A stretch of DNA of 13,127 bases from Phascolarctobacterium sp. GTDB lineage: Bacteria > Bacillota > Negativicutes > Acidaminococcales > Acidaminococcaceae. Positions 1 to 5,518 of this stretch are shown one piece after another. The DNA lies in the NCBI GenBank assembly GCA_019417125.1, contig DXVZ01000020.1:1-13127 (forward strand), given 5' to 3'. How positions within the stretch are numbered: the first letter of the stretch is position 1; each line of letters begins with the position of its first letter. Under the pieces are notes generated by a model that searched no databases, was not told where the DNA came from, and saw only the letters and a list, made by a program, of their open reading frames with translations. The position numbers were made by a program, and so were the translations under genes.

Positions 1-625
1 GCACACTGCGGTCCATAAACGCGCCGGGGTCGCCCTCATCGGCGTTGCAAATAACGTATTTTTTATCATTAACGGAATTAGCTGCAAACTGCCACTTCAC
101 ACCAGTGGGAAAACCGCCGCCGCCGCGTCCGCGCAGCCCGGATTTTTTAACTTCGTCGATAACCTCCTGCGGCGTCATAGTAGTAATTGCCTTAGCAAGC
201 GCTTCGTAGCCGCCAACGGCGATATATTCTTCAATCTGTTCCGGGTTAATGGCACCGCAGTGTTCCAGAACTAGGCGTTTTTGCTTTTTGTAAAAGTTAA
301 TTTCCGAATAGGAAGGAATCTGCTCGTGCGTCAGCGGTTCGTGGTATAAAAGGCGCTCTACAATTCTGCCTTTAAATAAATGGCTTTCGACGATTTCTTC
401 CACGTCTTCCGGTTTTACGCGGCAGTAAAAAGTACCTTCCGGGTAAATAATTACCAGCGGGCCATGCTCGCAAAAGCCGTGGCAGCCGGTTTCTACAATC
501 ATAACCTCGTCGCTCAGCCCTTTGTGTTCAAGCTGTTTGGCAAATTCCAGCTGTACTTCTTTGCTGCCTGCCGATTTACAGCCGGTGCCGCCGCAGACAA
601 GGACATGTGCTCTTATATGCTGCAT
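1..625 (-). CDS. NuoF/HndC-like NADH-binding flavin subunit of NAD(P)-linked hydrogenase (partial, 3' end beyond window)
   Basis: The visible 208 residues are the N-terminal part of a NuoF/HndC/HydB-type subunit, which takes electrons between NAD(P)H, FMN and Fe-S clusters in soluble hydrogenase complexes. Residues 1-80 form a thioredoxin-like [2Fe-2S] domain with C11, C16, C48 and C52. This N-terminal fusion is typical of hydrogenase and formate dehydrogenase subunits and is absent from plain complex I NuoF. Around residues 163-178 is the glycine-rich GLRGRGGGGFP flavin/NADH motif, followed by CNADEGDPGAFMDR at 193-206, both NuoF hallmarks. The ATG at 625 is preceded by a GGGGAGGG ribosome binding site. 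It lies 18 bases after the stop of the HndB-like gene, so it is in the same operon. The C-terminal 4Fe-4S region lies beyond position 1. Family assignment is firm. Whether the complex bifurcates electrons cannot be decided here. Confidence 0.95.
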   Translation of the reverse strand, partial: MQHIRAHVLVCGGTGCKSAGSKEVQLEFAKQLEHKGLSDEVMIVETGCHGFCEHGPLVIIYPEGTFYCRVKPEDVEEIVESHLFKGRIVERLLYHEPLTHEQIPSYSEINFYKKQKRLVLEHCGAINPEQIEEYIAVGGYEALAKAITTMTPQEVIDEVKKSGLRGRGGGGFPTGVKWQFAANSVNDKKYVICNADEGDPGAFMDRSV

Positions 626-643
626 AAAAAACCCTCCCCGTTT

Positions 644-1012
644 TTACTCCTGCTCTATCTTGCCTACTACAAGTTCCTGCACAACCCTGCCGTTGACAAC
701 ATGTTCGGCAATAATTTTTTTAACGTCGGCAGGCTTAACCTTGCCGTAGGTAATACGCGGTTCTCCGGGACGCACAACGTCTACCAGCACCTCTTTTTCG
801 CACATGCCGATACAGCCGGTCTGCTGCACCTGCACGTCAGTTAAATGCCGCACCGCCAGCTCGTCCAGCACGGCTTTCATTACCTCGCGCGCTCCGGCGG
901 CAATACCGCAGGTACCCATGCCGATAATAATTTTAGTACTGCTGCCCTGGCGCACTTTAATATCATTCTTCAGCTTTTCTCGCAAAGCCTTAAGGTCCTC
1001 CAAAGTTTTCAT
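644..1012 (-). CDS. HndB-like thioredoxin-fold [2Fe-2S] ferredoxin
   Basis: This 122-residue protein resembles HndB, the small thioredoxin-like [2Fe-2S] ferredoxin subunit found with NADP-reducing and bifurcating hydrogenases. It probably passes electrons between the flavin subunit and the catalytic subunit. A helical start (MKTLEDLKALREKL) precedes a thioredoxin-like ferredoxin fold. The cluster ligands are in a GMGTCGIAAGA loop and in QQTGCIGMCEKEVLVDV further on; this C-x3-C pair matches the NuoE-type ligand pattern. A longer reading from 1033 exists, but the AGGAGG at 1019-1024 sits 6 bases before the ATG at 1012, so I use 1012. It starts 1 base after the stop of the upstream GHKL ATPase and ends 18 bases before the NuoF-like start. 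It has no redox partner of its own, so function in the complex is inferred from family and context. Confidence 0.9.
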   Translation of the reverse strand: MKTLEDLKALREKLKNDIKVRQGSSTKIIIGMGTCGIAAGAREVMKAVLDELAVRHLTDVQVQQTGCIGMCEKEVLVDVVRPGEPRITYGKVKPADVKKIIAEHVVNGRVVQELVVGKIEQE

Positions 1013-1013
1013 G

Positions 1014-1568
1014 TCAATCCTCCTGACCGGCATGCAGCGCGCTTAGCTGCTGCCTCAGATATCCTTCAGTCCAGCGGTAAATTTCCGGGTGGGCAAAATC
1101 GGCGTCCTGCCCCAAAACAGCACGGATTTCTTCCGTATCAAAAACAAAACTGCCGCTGTCTGCGCTGTATGTAAAAACAAGGTTCAGCCCCGGCGCGCCT
1201 GCCAGCAAAACTGCAATGCTGCCGGCAATGTCGCCCAAGGGCGGACGGTCTATATTATCTGCCTTAAAGGCCGCTTTTACCGTTGTGCCCTCGCCCGGTG
1301 CGGATTTAATATCAAAATAGCCGCCGCACTGAGCCGTTACCATATCCATAAAGGGTATGCCCATGCCTACCTTGCGCGTAAGGCGCGTAGTTACAAACGG
1401 GTCGCGCACTTTTTTAACCATTTCTTCCGTCATGCCGCGCCCGTCGTCGGTAATGGCAAAGGTAAAATAGCCGTTTTCATTTTCGTTAACGCTTATTTGC
1501 AGATTATGGGCTCCCGCCTCAACAGAGTTCTGCGCCAAATCCAGTATATGCAGTGAAAGCTCTCTCAT
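1014..1568 (-). CDS. Stand-alone GHKL (histidine kinase-like) ATPase in hydrogenase operon
   Basis: A 184-residue protein whose first ~100 residues form a GHKL/HATPase_c fold. The N box is LDLAQNSVEAGA (N14), the G1 box is DDGRGM (41-46), the G2 box is GMGIPF (68-73), and GEGT follows at 92-95. There is no HisKA dimerisation domain, no phosphoacceptor histidine region and no membrane segment, so it is not a classical sensor kinase. Residues ~105-184 form a C-terminal extension I do not recognise. It sits between the NuoE-like gene (2-base gap) and the HndB-like gene (1-base gap). I see no clear Shine-Dalgarno before its ATG, so it is probably translated by coupling to the NuoE-like gene. GHKL proteins in this position are commonly annotated as ATP-binding or sensor proteins of hydrogenase clusters. 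A regulatory or assembly role is inference. Confidence 0.88.
   Translation of the reverse strand: MRELSLHILDLAQNSVEAGAHNLQISVNENENGYFTFAITDDGRGMTEEMVKKVRDPFVTTRLTRKVGMGIPFMDMVTAQCGGYFDIKSAPGEGTTVKAAFKADNIDRPPLGDIAGSIAVLLAGAPGLNLVFTYSADSGSFVFDTEEIRAVLGQDADFAHPEIYRWTEGYLRQQLSALHAGQED
1019..1024 (-). promoter_or_regulatory. Ribosome binding site fixing the HndB-like start
   Basis: A perfect AGGAGG on the minus strand lies 6 bases before the ATG at 1012. It overlaps the coding end of the upstream GHKL gene (stop at 1014-1016). It favours the 1012 start over the in-frame start at 1033, which would lie inside the preceding gene. Confidence 0.8.
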
Positions 1569-1570
1569 AA

Positions 1571-2068
1571 TTACTGGTATTTTGCCAAAATTGCCTTTAA
1601 TTTATCGGGCGTCAGCCTGCCGTGGGTGTCTTCGTTAACCTGCATAACCGGCGCCAGACCGCACGCGCCAATGCAGGCTACGGTTTCCAGCGTAAAACGC
1701 AGGTCATCGGTAGTATGCCCGGCTTTAATGTCCAGCTCTTTTTCCAGCGCCTGCAAAATTGCTTTGCCGCCGCGCACATGGCAGGCAGTGCCCTGGCACA
1801 CGCGGATAATATTACGGCCGCGCGGATTAAGATGGAACTGCGAATAAAATGTTACAACGCCGTAAATCTGCGCAATGGGCGTGCCGGTTTGTTGGGCAAC
1901 GTATTCCAGTGCATCTTTGGGCAGGTAATTATACAGGGACTGTACTTCCTGCAAAATCGGAATCAGCGCGCCTTTAACGCCTGCGTACTTGGCAAGGATA
2001 GCGTCAATGCGTGTCTTTTCCGGATTTTCGCCGCCGCAGCAGCTGCATGTTCTCTCCACAAAGCTCAT
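1571..2068 (-). CDS. NuoE/HndA-like [2Fe-2S] subunit of NAD(P)-linked hydrogenase
   Basis: A 165-residue NuoE-family (24 kDa-type) subunit, called HndA or HydC in hydrogenases, that carries one [2Fe-2S] cluster next to the flavin subunit. A helical N-terminal domain (residues ~20-75, with YNYLP and QIYGVVTFYSQF) precedes a thioredoxin-like domain. The four ligands are clear: C91 and C96 in CQGTACHVRG, C132 and C136 in ACIGACGLAP. Length is normal for the family. A longer frame begins at 2104, but AAGGAGAG at 2077-2084 lies 8 bases before the ATG at 2068, which I prefer. The extreme N-terminus has an extra CSCCGGE cluster (C8, C10, C11) that is not part of the core fold. It is the first gene after a promoter-containing gap and starts the block with the GHKL, HndB-like and NuoF-like genes. 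Confidence 0.95.
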   Translation of the reverse strand: MSFVERTCSCCGGENPEKTRIDAILAKYAGVKGALIPILQEVQSLYNYLPKDALEYVAQQTGTPIAQIYGVVTFYSQFHLNPRGRNIIRVCQGTACHVRGGKAILQALEKELDIKAGHTTDDLRFTLETVACIGACGLAPVMQVNEDTHGRLTPDKLKAILAKYQ

Positions 2069-2076
2069 GGTACATT

Positions 2077-2084
2077 CTCTCCTT
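2077..2084 (-). promoter_or_regulatory. Ribosome binding site fixing the NuoE-like start
   Basis: AAGGAGAG on the minus strand is 8 bases before the ATG at 2068. An in-frame ATG 36 bases further upstream (2104) would place this site inside the coding region and would begin at or near the predicted transcription start. The 2068 start is therefore favoured. Confidence 0.75.
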
Positions 2085-2111
2085 ACTATCAAATTTAAAT
2101 GCACATATATA

Positions 2112-2140
2112 ACTATAACAAAACGTCAGTCTATATGCAA
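2112..2140 (-). promoter_or_regulatory. Candidate sigma-A promoter for the NuoE-GHKL-HndB-NuoF block
   Basis: In the 117-base gap between the PHP gene and the NuoE-like gene, the minus strand has TTGCAT (2135-2140), a 17-base spacer and TATAGT (2112-2117). A TGT directly upstream makes an extended -10. The start would fall near 2105, giving a leader of about 37 bases before the ATG at 2068. A perfect TTGACA at 2184-2189 overlaps the PHP stop, but I find no good -10 at the right distance. No terminator-like hairpin follows the PHP gene, so read-through from the upstream operon is also possible. Confidence 0.5.
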
Positions 2141-2178
2141 CACTATTGGCTAAATATACTTCATTCAGCATACACTAT
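2137..2178 (-). repeat. Short direct repeat ATAGTGT(A)TGC next to the -35, possible operator
   Basis: On the minus strand ATAGTGTATGC (2168-2178) is repeated as ATAGTGTTGC (2137-2146). The shared ATAGTGT blocks are 32 bases apart, about three helical turns. The proximal copy overlaps the candidate -35 at 2135-2140. This could be a regulator binding site, but the DNA here is AT-rich and a two-copy repeat can arise by chance. Confidence 0.3.
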
Positions 2179-2185
2179 ATACCTG

Positions 2186-2956
2186 TCAATCCTCACGCAC
2201 GGCGGCAAAACAGCCAGGCTGCCAGCTGCGTCCTCCTTCGCCTGCCAGCGCCAGTTTAAGCTCCGCCACCGTCAAATCATTAACCGTAATTAAATTTTTA
2301 GGCCCGTTAATAAAGCTGTCCATCATGTGCGCGTCGCTGTTGGTAACGTAGTTTAACCCCCCCAGCGGCATTTTCAGCTTCTGCGCCTTTAATTCTCTTA
2401 TGCCCGGCGGGCTGATTTCCGCTGCCGCCAGCCCCATATCCGAGGGCAAAAAGCCAAGCTGCATTAACAGGCTGTAAGCAGGCCTGTCCACATGGGCAGC
2501 TATAGCTATGCCGCCCATGGCATTGACCTTTTGGATAATCTCCGCCGCCGGCAGTTTTATTGGGCCAAGCAGCAGGCGTTCTTCTTCGGCAATGAATTTA
2601 TCGTCATCGTCTACCACAAACTGCGCTCCGAAGCGTTCCGCATTGTTTTTAATGCCGCTCATGTTAGCGTCAACAATTTTCTGCCAATCCGCCAGCTGCG
2701 CCAGCGTATCAAACAGCACCAAAATATGCGCTTCCTCGCGGCACTCTACCTCCATACCGGGGAACACTTTAATGCCATAGCGCAGCGCCGCTTTTACCGC
2801 CGCCGCCGCATTTGCCGAAGCGTTATGGTCGGTAATGGCAACGGCTTCCACGCCGTACTGCGCCGCCCGCATAACGATATGGTGGGGCGTCATCTCAATT
2901 TCCGCACAGGGCGACAGCAGGGTATGGATATGAAAATCTGCCAAAACTGTTTTCAT
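2186..2956 (-). CDS. PHP-domain metal-dependent phosphoesterase
   Basis: A 256-residue PHP-superfamily protein. The metal-site motifs are present in order: DFHIHT (D7, H9, H11), ITDHN (D43, H44), GMEVE (E69), a following H77, AAHVDRP (H155), and NSDAH (D208, H210). PHP enzymes of this size are metal-dependent phosphoesterases that act on nucleotides or small phosphorylated molecules. The substrate is unknown. There is no signal peptide or membrane segment. The ATG overlaps the stop of the preceding DRTGG gene by 4 bases (ATGA), so the two are translationally coupled. It is the last gene of the five-gene block that begins at 5478. Fixed linkage to DRTGG, GHKL and hydrogenase-like proteins suggests a role in the same signalling or assembly pathway; that is inference. 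An intact metal site argues for an active enzyme. Confidence 0.92.
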   Translation of the reverse strand: MKTVLADFHIHTLLSPCAEIEMTPHHIVMRAAQYGVEAVAITDHNASANAAAAVKAALRYGIKVFPGMEVECREEAHILVLFDTLAQLADWQKIVDANMSGIKNNAERFGAQFVVDDDDKFIAEEERLLLGPIKLPAAEIIQKVNAMGGIAIAAHVDRPAYSLLMQLGFLPSDMGLAAAEISPPGIRELKAQKLKMPLGGLNYVTNSDAHMMDSFINGPKNLITVNDLTVAELKLALAGEGGRSWQPGCFAAVRED

Positions 2957-3297
2957 TTGCCGTTAGTAACGCCAAGGGCGTAAAGTTTGCCCACAACGTC
3001 ATAAGCGGGCAAATCAGTAGTAATAATGTTGATATTGTTGGCGTCTGCTTTTTTTAGGGTTTCTTCTTCAACGGGAGCGCCGCCGGCAACGATTACCGCC
3101 GCCAGCCCAATTAATGACGCCACCGCCGCTACGTTTTGGTGCCCCTGCATTGTTACCCATACCATGCCCGGCTCCGCCTGCCCCATAACATTGCTTAAAA
3201 GGTCAGAGGCATAACCGCCGGTAACTTCAGCCTGCAAATCGCCCGTATGCGTTGCAAGCTGCAAATTTAAGCTGTTAATTACTTCCTTAATCTGCAT
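2953..3297 (-). CDS. DRTGG-domain protein (cysteine-free paralogue)
   Basis: A 114-residue single-domain protein of the DRTGG type, a small alpha/beta fold also found in HPr kinase N-termini, some phosphotransacetylases and CBS-domain proteins, where its role is thought to be regulatory. Recognisable blocks are EVTGGYASDLLSNVM (residues 24-38), a VASLIGLAAVIVAGG strand-loop (59-73) and a C-terminal NIITTDLPAYD region. It has no cysteine. It overlaps the hydrogenase-like gene upstream by 11 bases and the PHP gene downstream by 4 bases, so all three are tightly coupled. A GGAG lies 9 bases before the ATG. It is clearly related to the DRTGG protein at 5478-5110: SDLLSNVM aligns with SDLMSDVL, and the motifs follow in the same order. 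The ligand is unknown. Confidence 0.85.
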   Translation of the reverse strand: MQIKEVINSLNLQLATHTGDLQAEVTGGYASDLLSNVMGQAEPGMVWVTMQGHQNVAAVASLIGLAAVIVAGGAPVEEETLKKADANNINIITTDLPAYDVVGKLYALGVTNGK

Positions 3298-4654
3298 CGT
3301 TTTCTTCTCCGTTATCGTTAAAATCCGTATTGTCTATCGGTATCTGGCGGGCAAGTTCCAGCATGCCGTGCGCCAGTTTTTTAACGCTGGCACGCAGTTT
3401 AAAAATACAGTCAATTTCCGTTGCCTTGCCCTGCACTATGTCTTCCGCCAGGCACTGGCAGCTTGGCGCGCCGCACGCGCCGCAATCCAGCCCCGGCAGG
3501 TCGTTCAGCACTTCTTCCATGCGCTCAAATTTCTTCATGGCTTCCAAAATATCGTCATCCAACTGCATCATCGGGCGCGGCACCAGTTTTTTAATGTAAG
3601 CGCCGGATTTTGGGAAATCCCTGCAAACCATACTCTGCGCCATTGCTTCCAGCCGGCCTGACGGTTCATGTTCGCGCATCCGCGCCAGGCGCAGCTTAAG
3701 GTTTTTTTCCGCCACAAATTTATTTTCAGCCGTCAGCGGGCCGCCGATACAGCCGCCGCTGCAAACATTGCATTCCACATAATCTACGTCCGGCATTTTG
3801 TTCATGGAAATCTGTTCCAGCACGTCATACACGTTTTCTACGCCGTGCACCGCCAGCCCTTTTTTAACGCCTACAGCGGCAAGTTCGCCGCCGTAACAGC
3901 CCCACCCCATGCCGTAGGACGAAGCCGCGGTAATTTTTTTGCTTTCTTTAATGCTGCCGATGGAACGCATCAGCCTGCCGTAAATTTCGGAAATAGCAAT
4001 GCTGCCCGTCAGCTGCGTATGCGCTACGTCTACCGACTGGCGGATATTGGCGTTTTTAGACGGACAGGGCGCTAAGAACCATACGCCAATCTGCGATTCG
4101 TCCAGCCCCAGCCGCTCCACAGCTTCTTTTTTAACGTAAATCGCCGCCGCTTCTACCGGGGGCAGCACCGGTACTACCTGTTTGATGAGTTCCGGGAACT
4201 TAACCTGAATCATACGCAGCACCGCCGGGCAGGCGCACGAAATTAACGGTTTGCGCCCACCGCCGTAGTTTTTAATATAATCCTCAATTTCCAGCGAGAT
4301 ATATTCCGATGCCACTGCAACATCGAAAATTTCATCAAAGCCCAGGCTGCTTAAACCGCCGCGGATAGTTTCTTCGCTGATATCGGCGGGGAACTGGGCG
4401 TACAACGAAGGAGGCGGCAGCACGATATTATATTGATATTTCTGTATTTCTTCCAGTTTGTCCGAATACGCTTCGACCGCGTGGTACGCGCAGCGGCGCA
4501 TACACTCGCCGCAGTCGATGCAGCGCGCCGCAATAAGCTCCGCCTTGCCGTTGCGCACGCGGATAGCGTCCGTTGGGCAGGCTTTAACGCAGGTTACGCA
4601 GCCCTTGCATTTAGACGGCACAAAACGGACAGAGTGAATATAGCCTTCTGCCAA
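3287..4654 (-). CDS. Sensory-type [FeFe]-hydrogenase-like Fe-S protein (HydS-like)
   Basis: A 455-residue cytosolic iron-sulfur protein. Residues 16-26 and 45-55 are two 4Fe-4S ferredoxin motifs (CKGCVTCVKAC, CIDCGECMRRC). Residues ~80-330 match the [FeFe]-hydrogenase H-cluster domain. The L1 region reads ISCACPAV (139-145 area), L2 reads APCPSKNAN (195-203), and L3 reads ECNVCSGGCIGG (294-305). The four H-cluster cysteines are therefore present as C142, C197, C298 and C302. The proton-relay cysteine of TSCCP is alanine (A141), and the L3 methionine is asparagine (N296). This pattern is known from sensory hydrogenases. A further 4Fe-4S domain follows at 391-416 (C391, C394, C399, C416), and there is no PAS domain before the acidic tail. 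The start is TTG at 4654, supported by GGGGTGA 6 bases upstream; no ATG codon occurs for another 50 codons. It lies 15 bases after the GHKL gene. Role as an H2 or redox sensor is inferred. Confidence 0.9.
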   Translation of the reverse strand: MAEGYIHSVRFVPSKCKGCVTCVKACPTDAIRVRNGKAELIAARCIDCGECMRRCAYHAVEAYSDKLEEIQKYQYNIVLPPPSLYAQFPADISEETIRGGLSSLGFDEIFDVAVASEYISLEIEDYIKNYGGGRKPLISCACPAVLRMIQVKFPELIKQVVPVLPPVEAAAIYVKKEAVERLGLDESQIGVWFLAPCPSKNANIRQSVDVAHTQLTGSIAISEIYGRLMRSIGSIKESKKITAASSYGMGWGCYGGELAAVGVKKGLAVHGVENVYDVLEQISMNKMPDVDYVECNVCSGGCIGGPLTAENKFVAEKNLKLRLARMREHEPSGRLEAMAQSMVCRDFPKSGAYIKKLVPRPMMQLDDDILEAMKKFERMEEVLNDLPGLDCGACGAPSCQCLAEDIVQGKATEIDCIFKLRASVKKLAHGMLELARQIPIDNTDFNDNGEENDAD

Positions 4655-4669
4655 TTAAGGTCACCCCTT

Positions 4670-5113
4670 TTACAAGTCTTCGCTGATATGCTTAAACTCC
4701 ATGGTGATAGACGTACCCTCACCTATTTTGGACTGAATGTCGAATTTATCGCTGCATTTCATCATATTGGGCAAGCCCATACCGGCACCAAAACCCATCT
4801 GGCGGATATAATCCGGCGCGGTGGACCAGCCTTCCTGCATCGCCAGCTTAATATCCGGTATACCTGGGCCGTGGTCGGTAATGCGTATTACCGTACGGTC
4901 GGGAAAAATCTCCGCCGCTACATTACCGCCGCCGGCGTGGATAATAACGTTCATTTCCGCTTCGTAAGTGCCGATGGCAATGCGGCGCACAATATCGGCA
5001 GGGATGCCTATTTTTTGCAGCATGCGCTTAATGCCGCTGGAAGCCTCTCCGGCGCGGTCAAAATCGCCGCCCGCAACATCGTAGTTTATTTTTACAGATT
5101 TTGCTTCCGTCAT
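4670..5113 (-). CDS. GHKL ATPase of the anti-sigma factor (RsbW/SpoIIAB) type
   Basis: A 147-residue protein that is almost entirely a GHKL ATP-binding domain, the size and form of serine-kinase anti-sigma factors such as SpoIIAB and RsbW. The N box is YEAEMNVIIHAGGG (E51, N55), the G1 box is DHGPGIPD (80-87), and the lid and G2 box is GFGAGMGLPN (107-116). GEGT is at 131-134. All ATP-site motifs are intact, so it should bind ATP. No STAS-domain antagonist or sigma factor is encoded in the window. Its ATG overlaps the stop of the Cys-rich DRTGG gene by 4 bases, and the hydrogenase-like gene follows after 15 bases. Its partner could be a sigma factor, a STAS protein elsewhere, or one of the DRTGG proteins. 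Family is firm; target unknown. Confidence 0.9.
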   Translation of the reverse strand: MTEAKSVKINYDVAGGDFDRAGEASSGIKRMLQKIGIPADIVRRIAIGTYEAEMNVIIHAGGGNVAAEIFPDRTVIRITDHGPGIPDIKLAMQEGWSTAPDYIRQMGFGAGMGLPNMMKCSDKFDIQSKIGEGTSITMEFKHISEDL

Positions 5114-5478
5114 AAACCGCAGCCCCCTTTATCCTCCGAGCAGCCGCGCAGCCCTGCCACATATAAAATCCCGCAGGCTTCAAACAGCGTCAGCCCCGTT
5201 GAAAGCACAGGCATCTGCGCCTCGCGCGCGAACTCTAAAAAATCCGGCACGGGCACCTTGCCGCGCACTATAATAATGCCGCTCAAATCGGTAATGCCCG
5301 CTGTGCGGATAACCTGCATATTGGTAAGGCCTGTACACAAAAGGGTATTGCATTTGGTAAAAGCCAGCACGTCACTCATCAGGTCGCTGCCGCAGCAGGT
5401 TTCTACGGAGCGGCCCATAAATTCTTCTCCCACAAGGATTTTAGCTTTTAAAACCCTTTGTACATCCCTTAAATTCAT
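5110..5478 (-). CDS. DRTGG-domain protein, cysteine-rich paralogue, first gene of the sensor operon
   Basis: A 122-residue DRTGG-like protein related to the one at 3297-2953: SDLMSDVL against SDLLSNVM, ITDLSGIIIVRGK against LIGLAAVIVAGGA, MPVLSTGLTLFEACGILY against INIITTDLPAYDVVGKLY. Unlike its paralogue it has seven cysteines (C28, C29, C43, C48, C102, C113, C120), including CC, C-x4-C and a C-terminal CSEDKGGC, which could bind metal or an Fe-S cluster or act as a redox switch. The start is taken at 5478 because GGAGG at 5484-5488 lies 5 bases before that ATG. The upstream in-frame ATG at 5490 would itself overlap this site. It leads the block of five genes and follows a strong promoter. 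The ligand and role are unknown. Confidence 0.82.
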   Translation of the reverse strand: MNLRDVQRVLKAKILVGEEFMGRSVETCCGSDLMSDVLAFTKCNTLLCTGLTNMQVIRTAGITDLSGIIIVRGKVPVPDFLEFAREAQMPVLSTGLTLFEACGILYVAGLRGCSEDKGGCGL

Positions 5479-5483
5479 TTCTT

Positions 5484-5488
5484 CCTCC
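5484..5488 (-). promoter_or_regulatory. Ribosome binding site fixing the Cys-rich DRTGG start
   Basis: GGAGG on the minus strand is 5 bases before the ATG at 5478. It overlaps the alternative in-frame ATG at 5490, so translation from 5490 would have no site of its own. The shorter 122-residue product is preferred. Confidence 0.75.
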
Positions 5489-5518
5489 ATAAAGATTTAA
5501 AATTTTCTGATTATAATT

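Noticed and set aside
380..844. Plus-strand open frame overlapping the NuoF-like and HndB-like genes
   Set aside because: The minus-strand genes carry cluster-binding cysteines and good ribosome binding sites. The plus-strand product is unrecognisable.
2184..2189. Perfect TTGACA overlapping the PHP stop codon
   Set aside because: No acceptable -10 element occurs 16-18 bases downstream on the minus strand, so I do not call a promoter from it.
2099..2293. Plus-strand small open frame in the gap before the NuoE-like gene
   Set aside because: It has no ribosome binding site, overlaps the 3' end of the PHP gene and spans the candidate promoter. Composition is that of AT-rich intergenic DNA.
4433..5500. 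Long plus-strand open frame of 355 codons
   Set aside because: It lies antisense to the hydrogenase-like, GHKL and DRTGG genes, which have clear family motifs, ribosome binding sites and coupled starts. The antisense product has no recognisable domain, so it is a by-product of codon bias.
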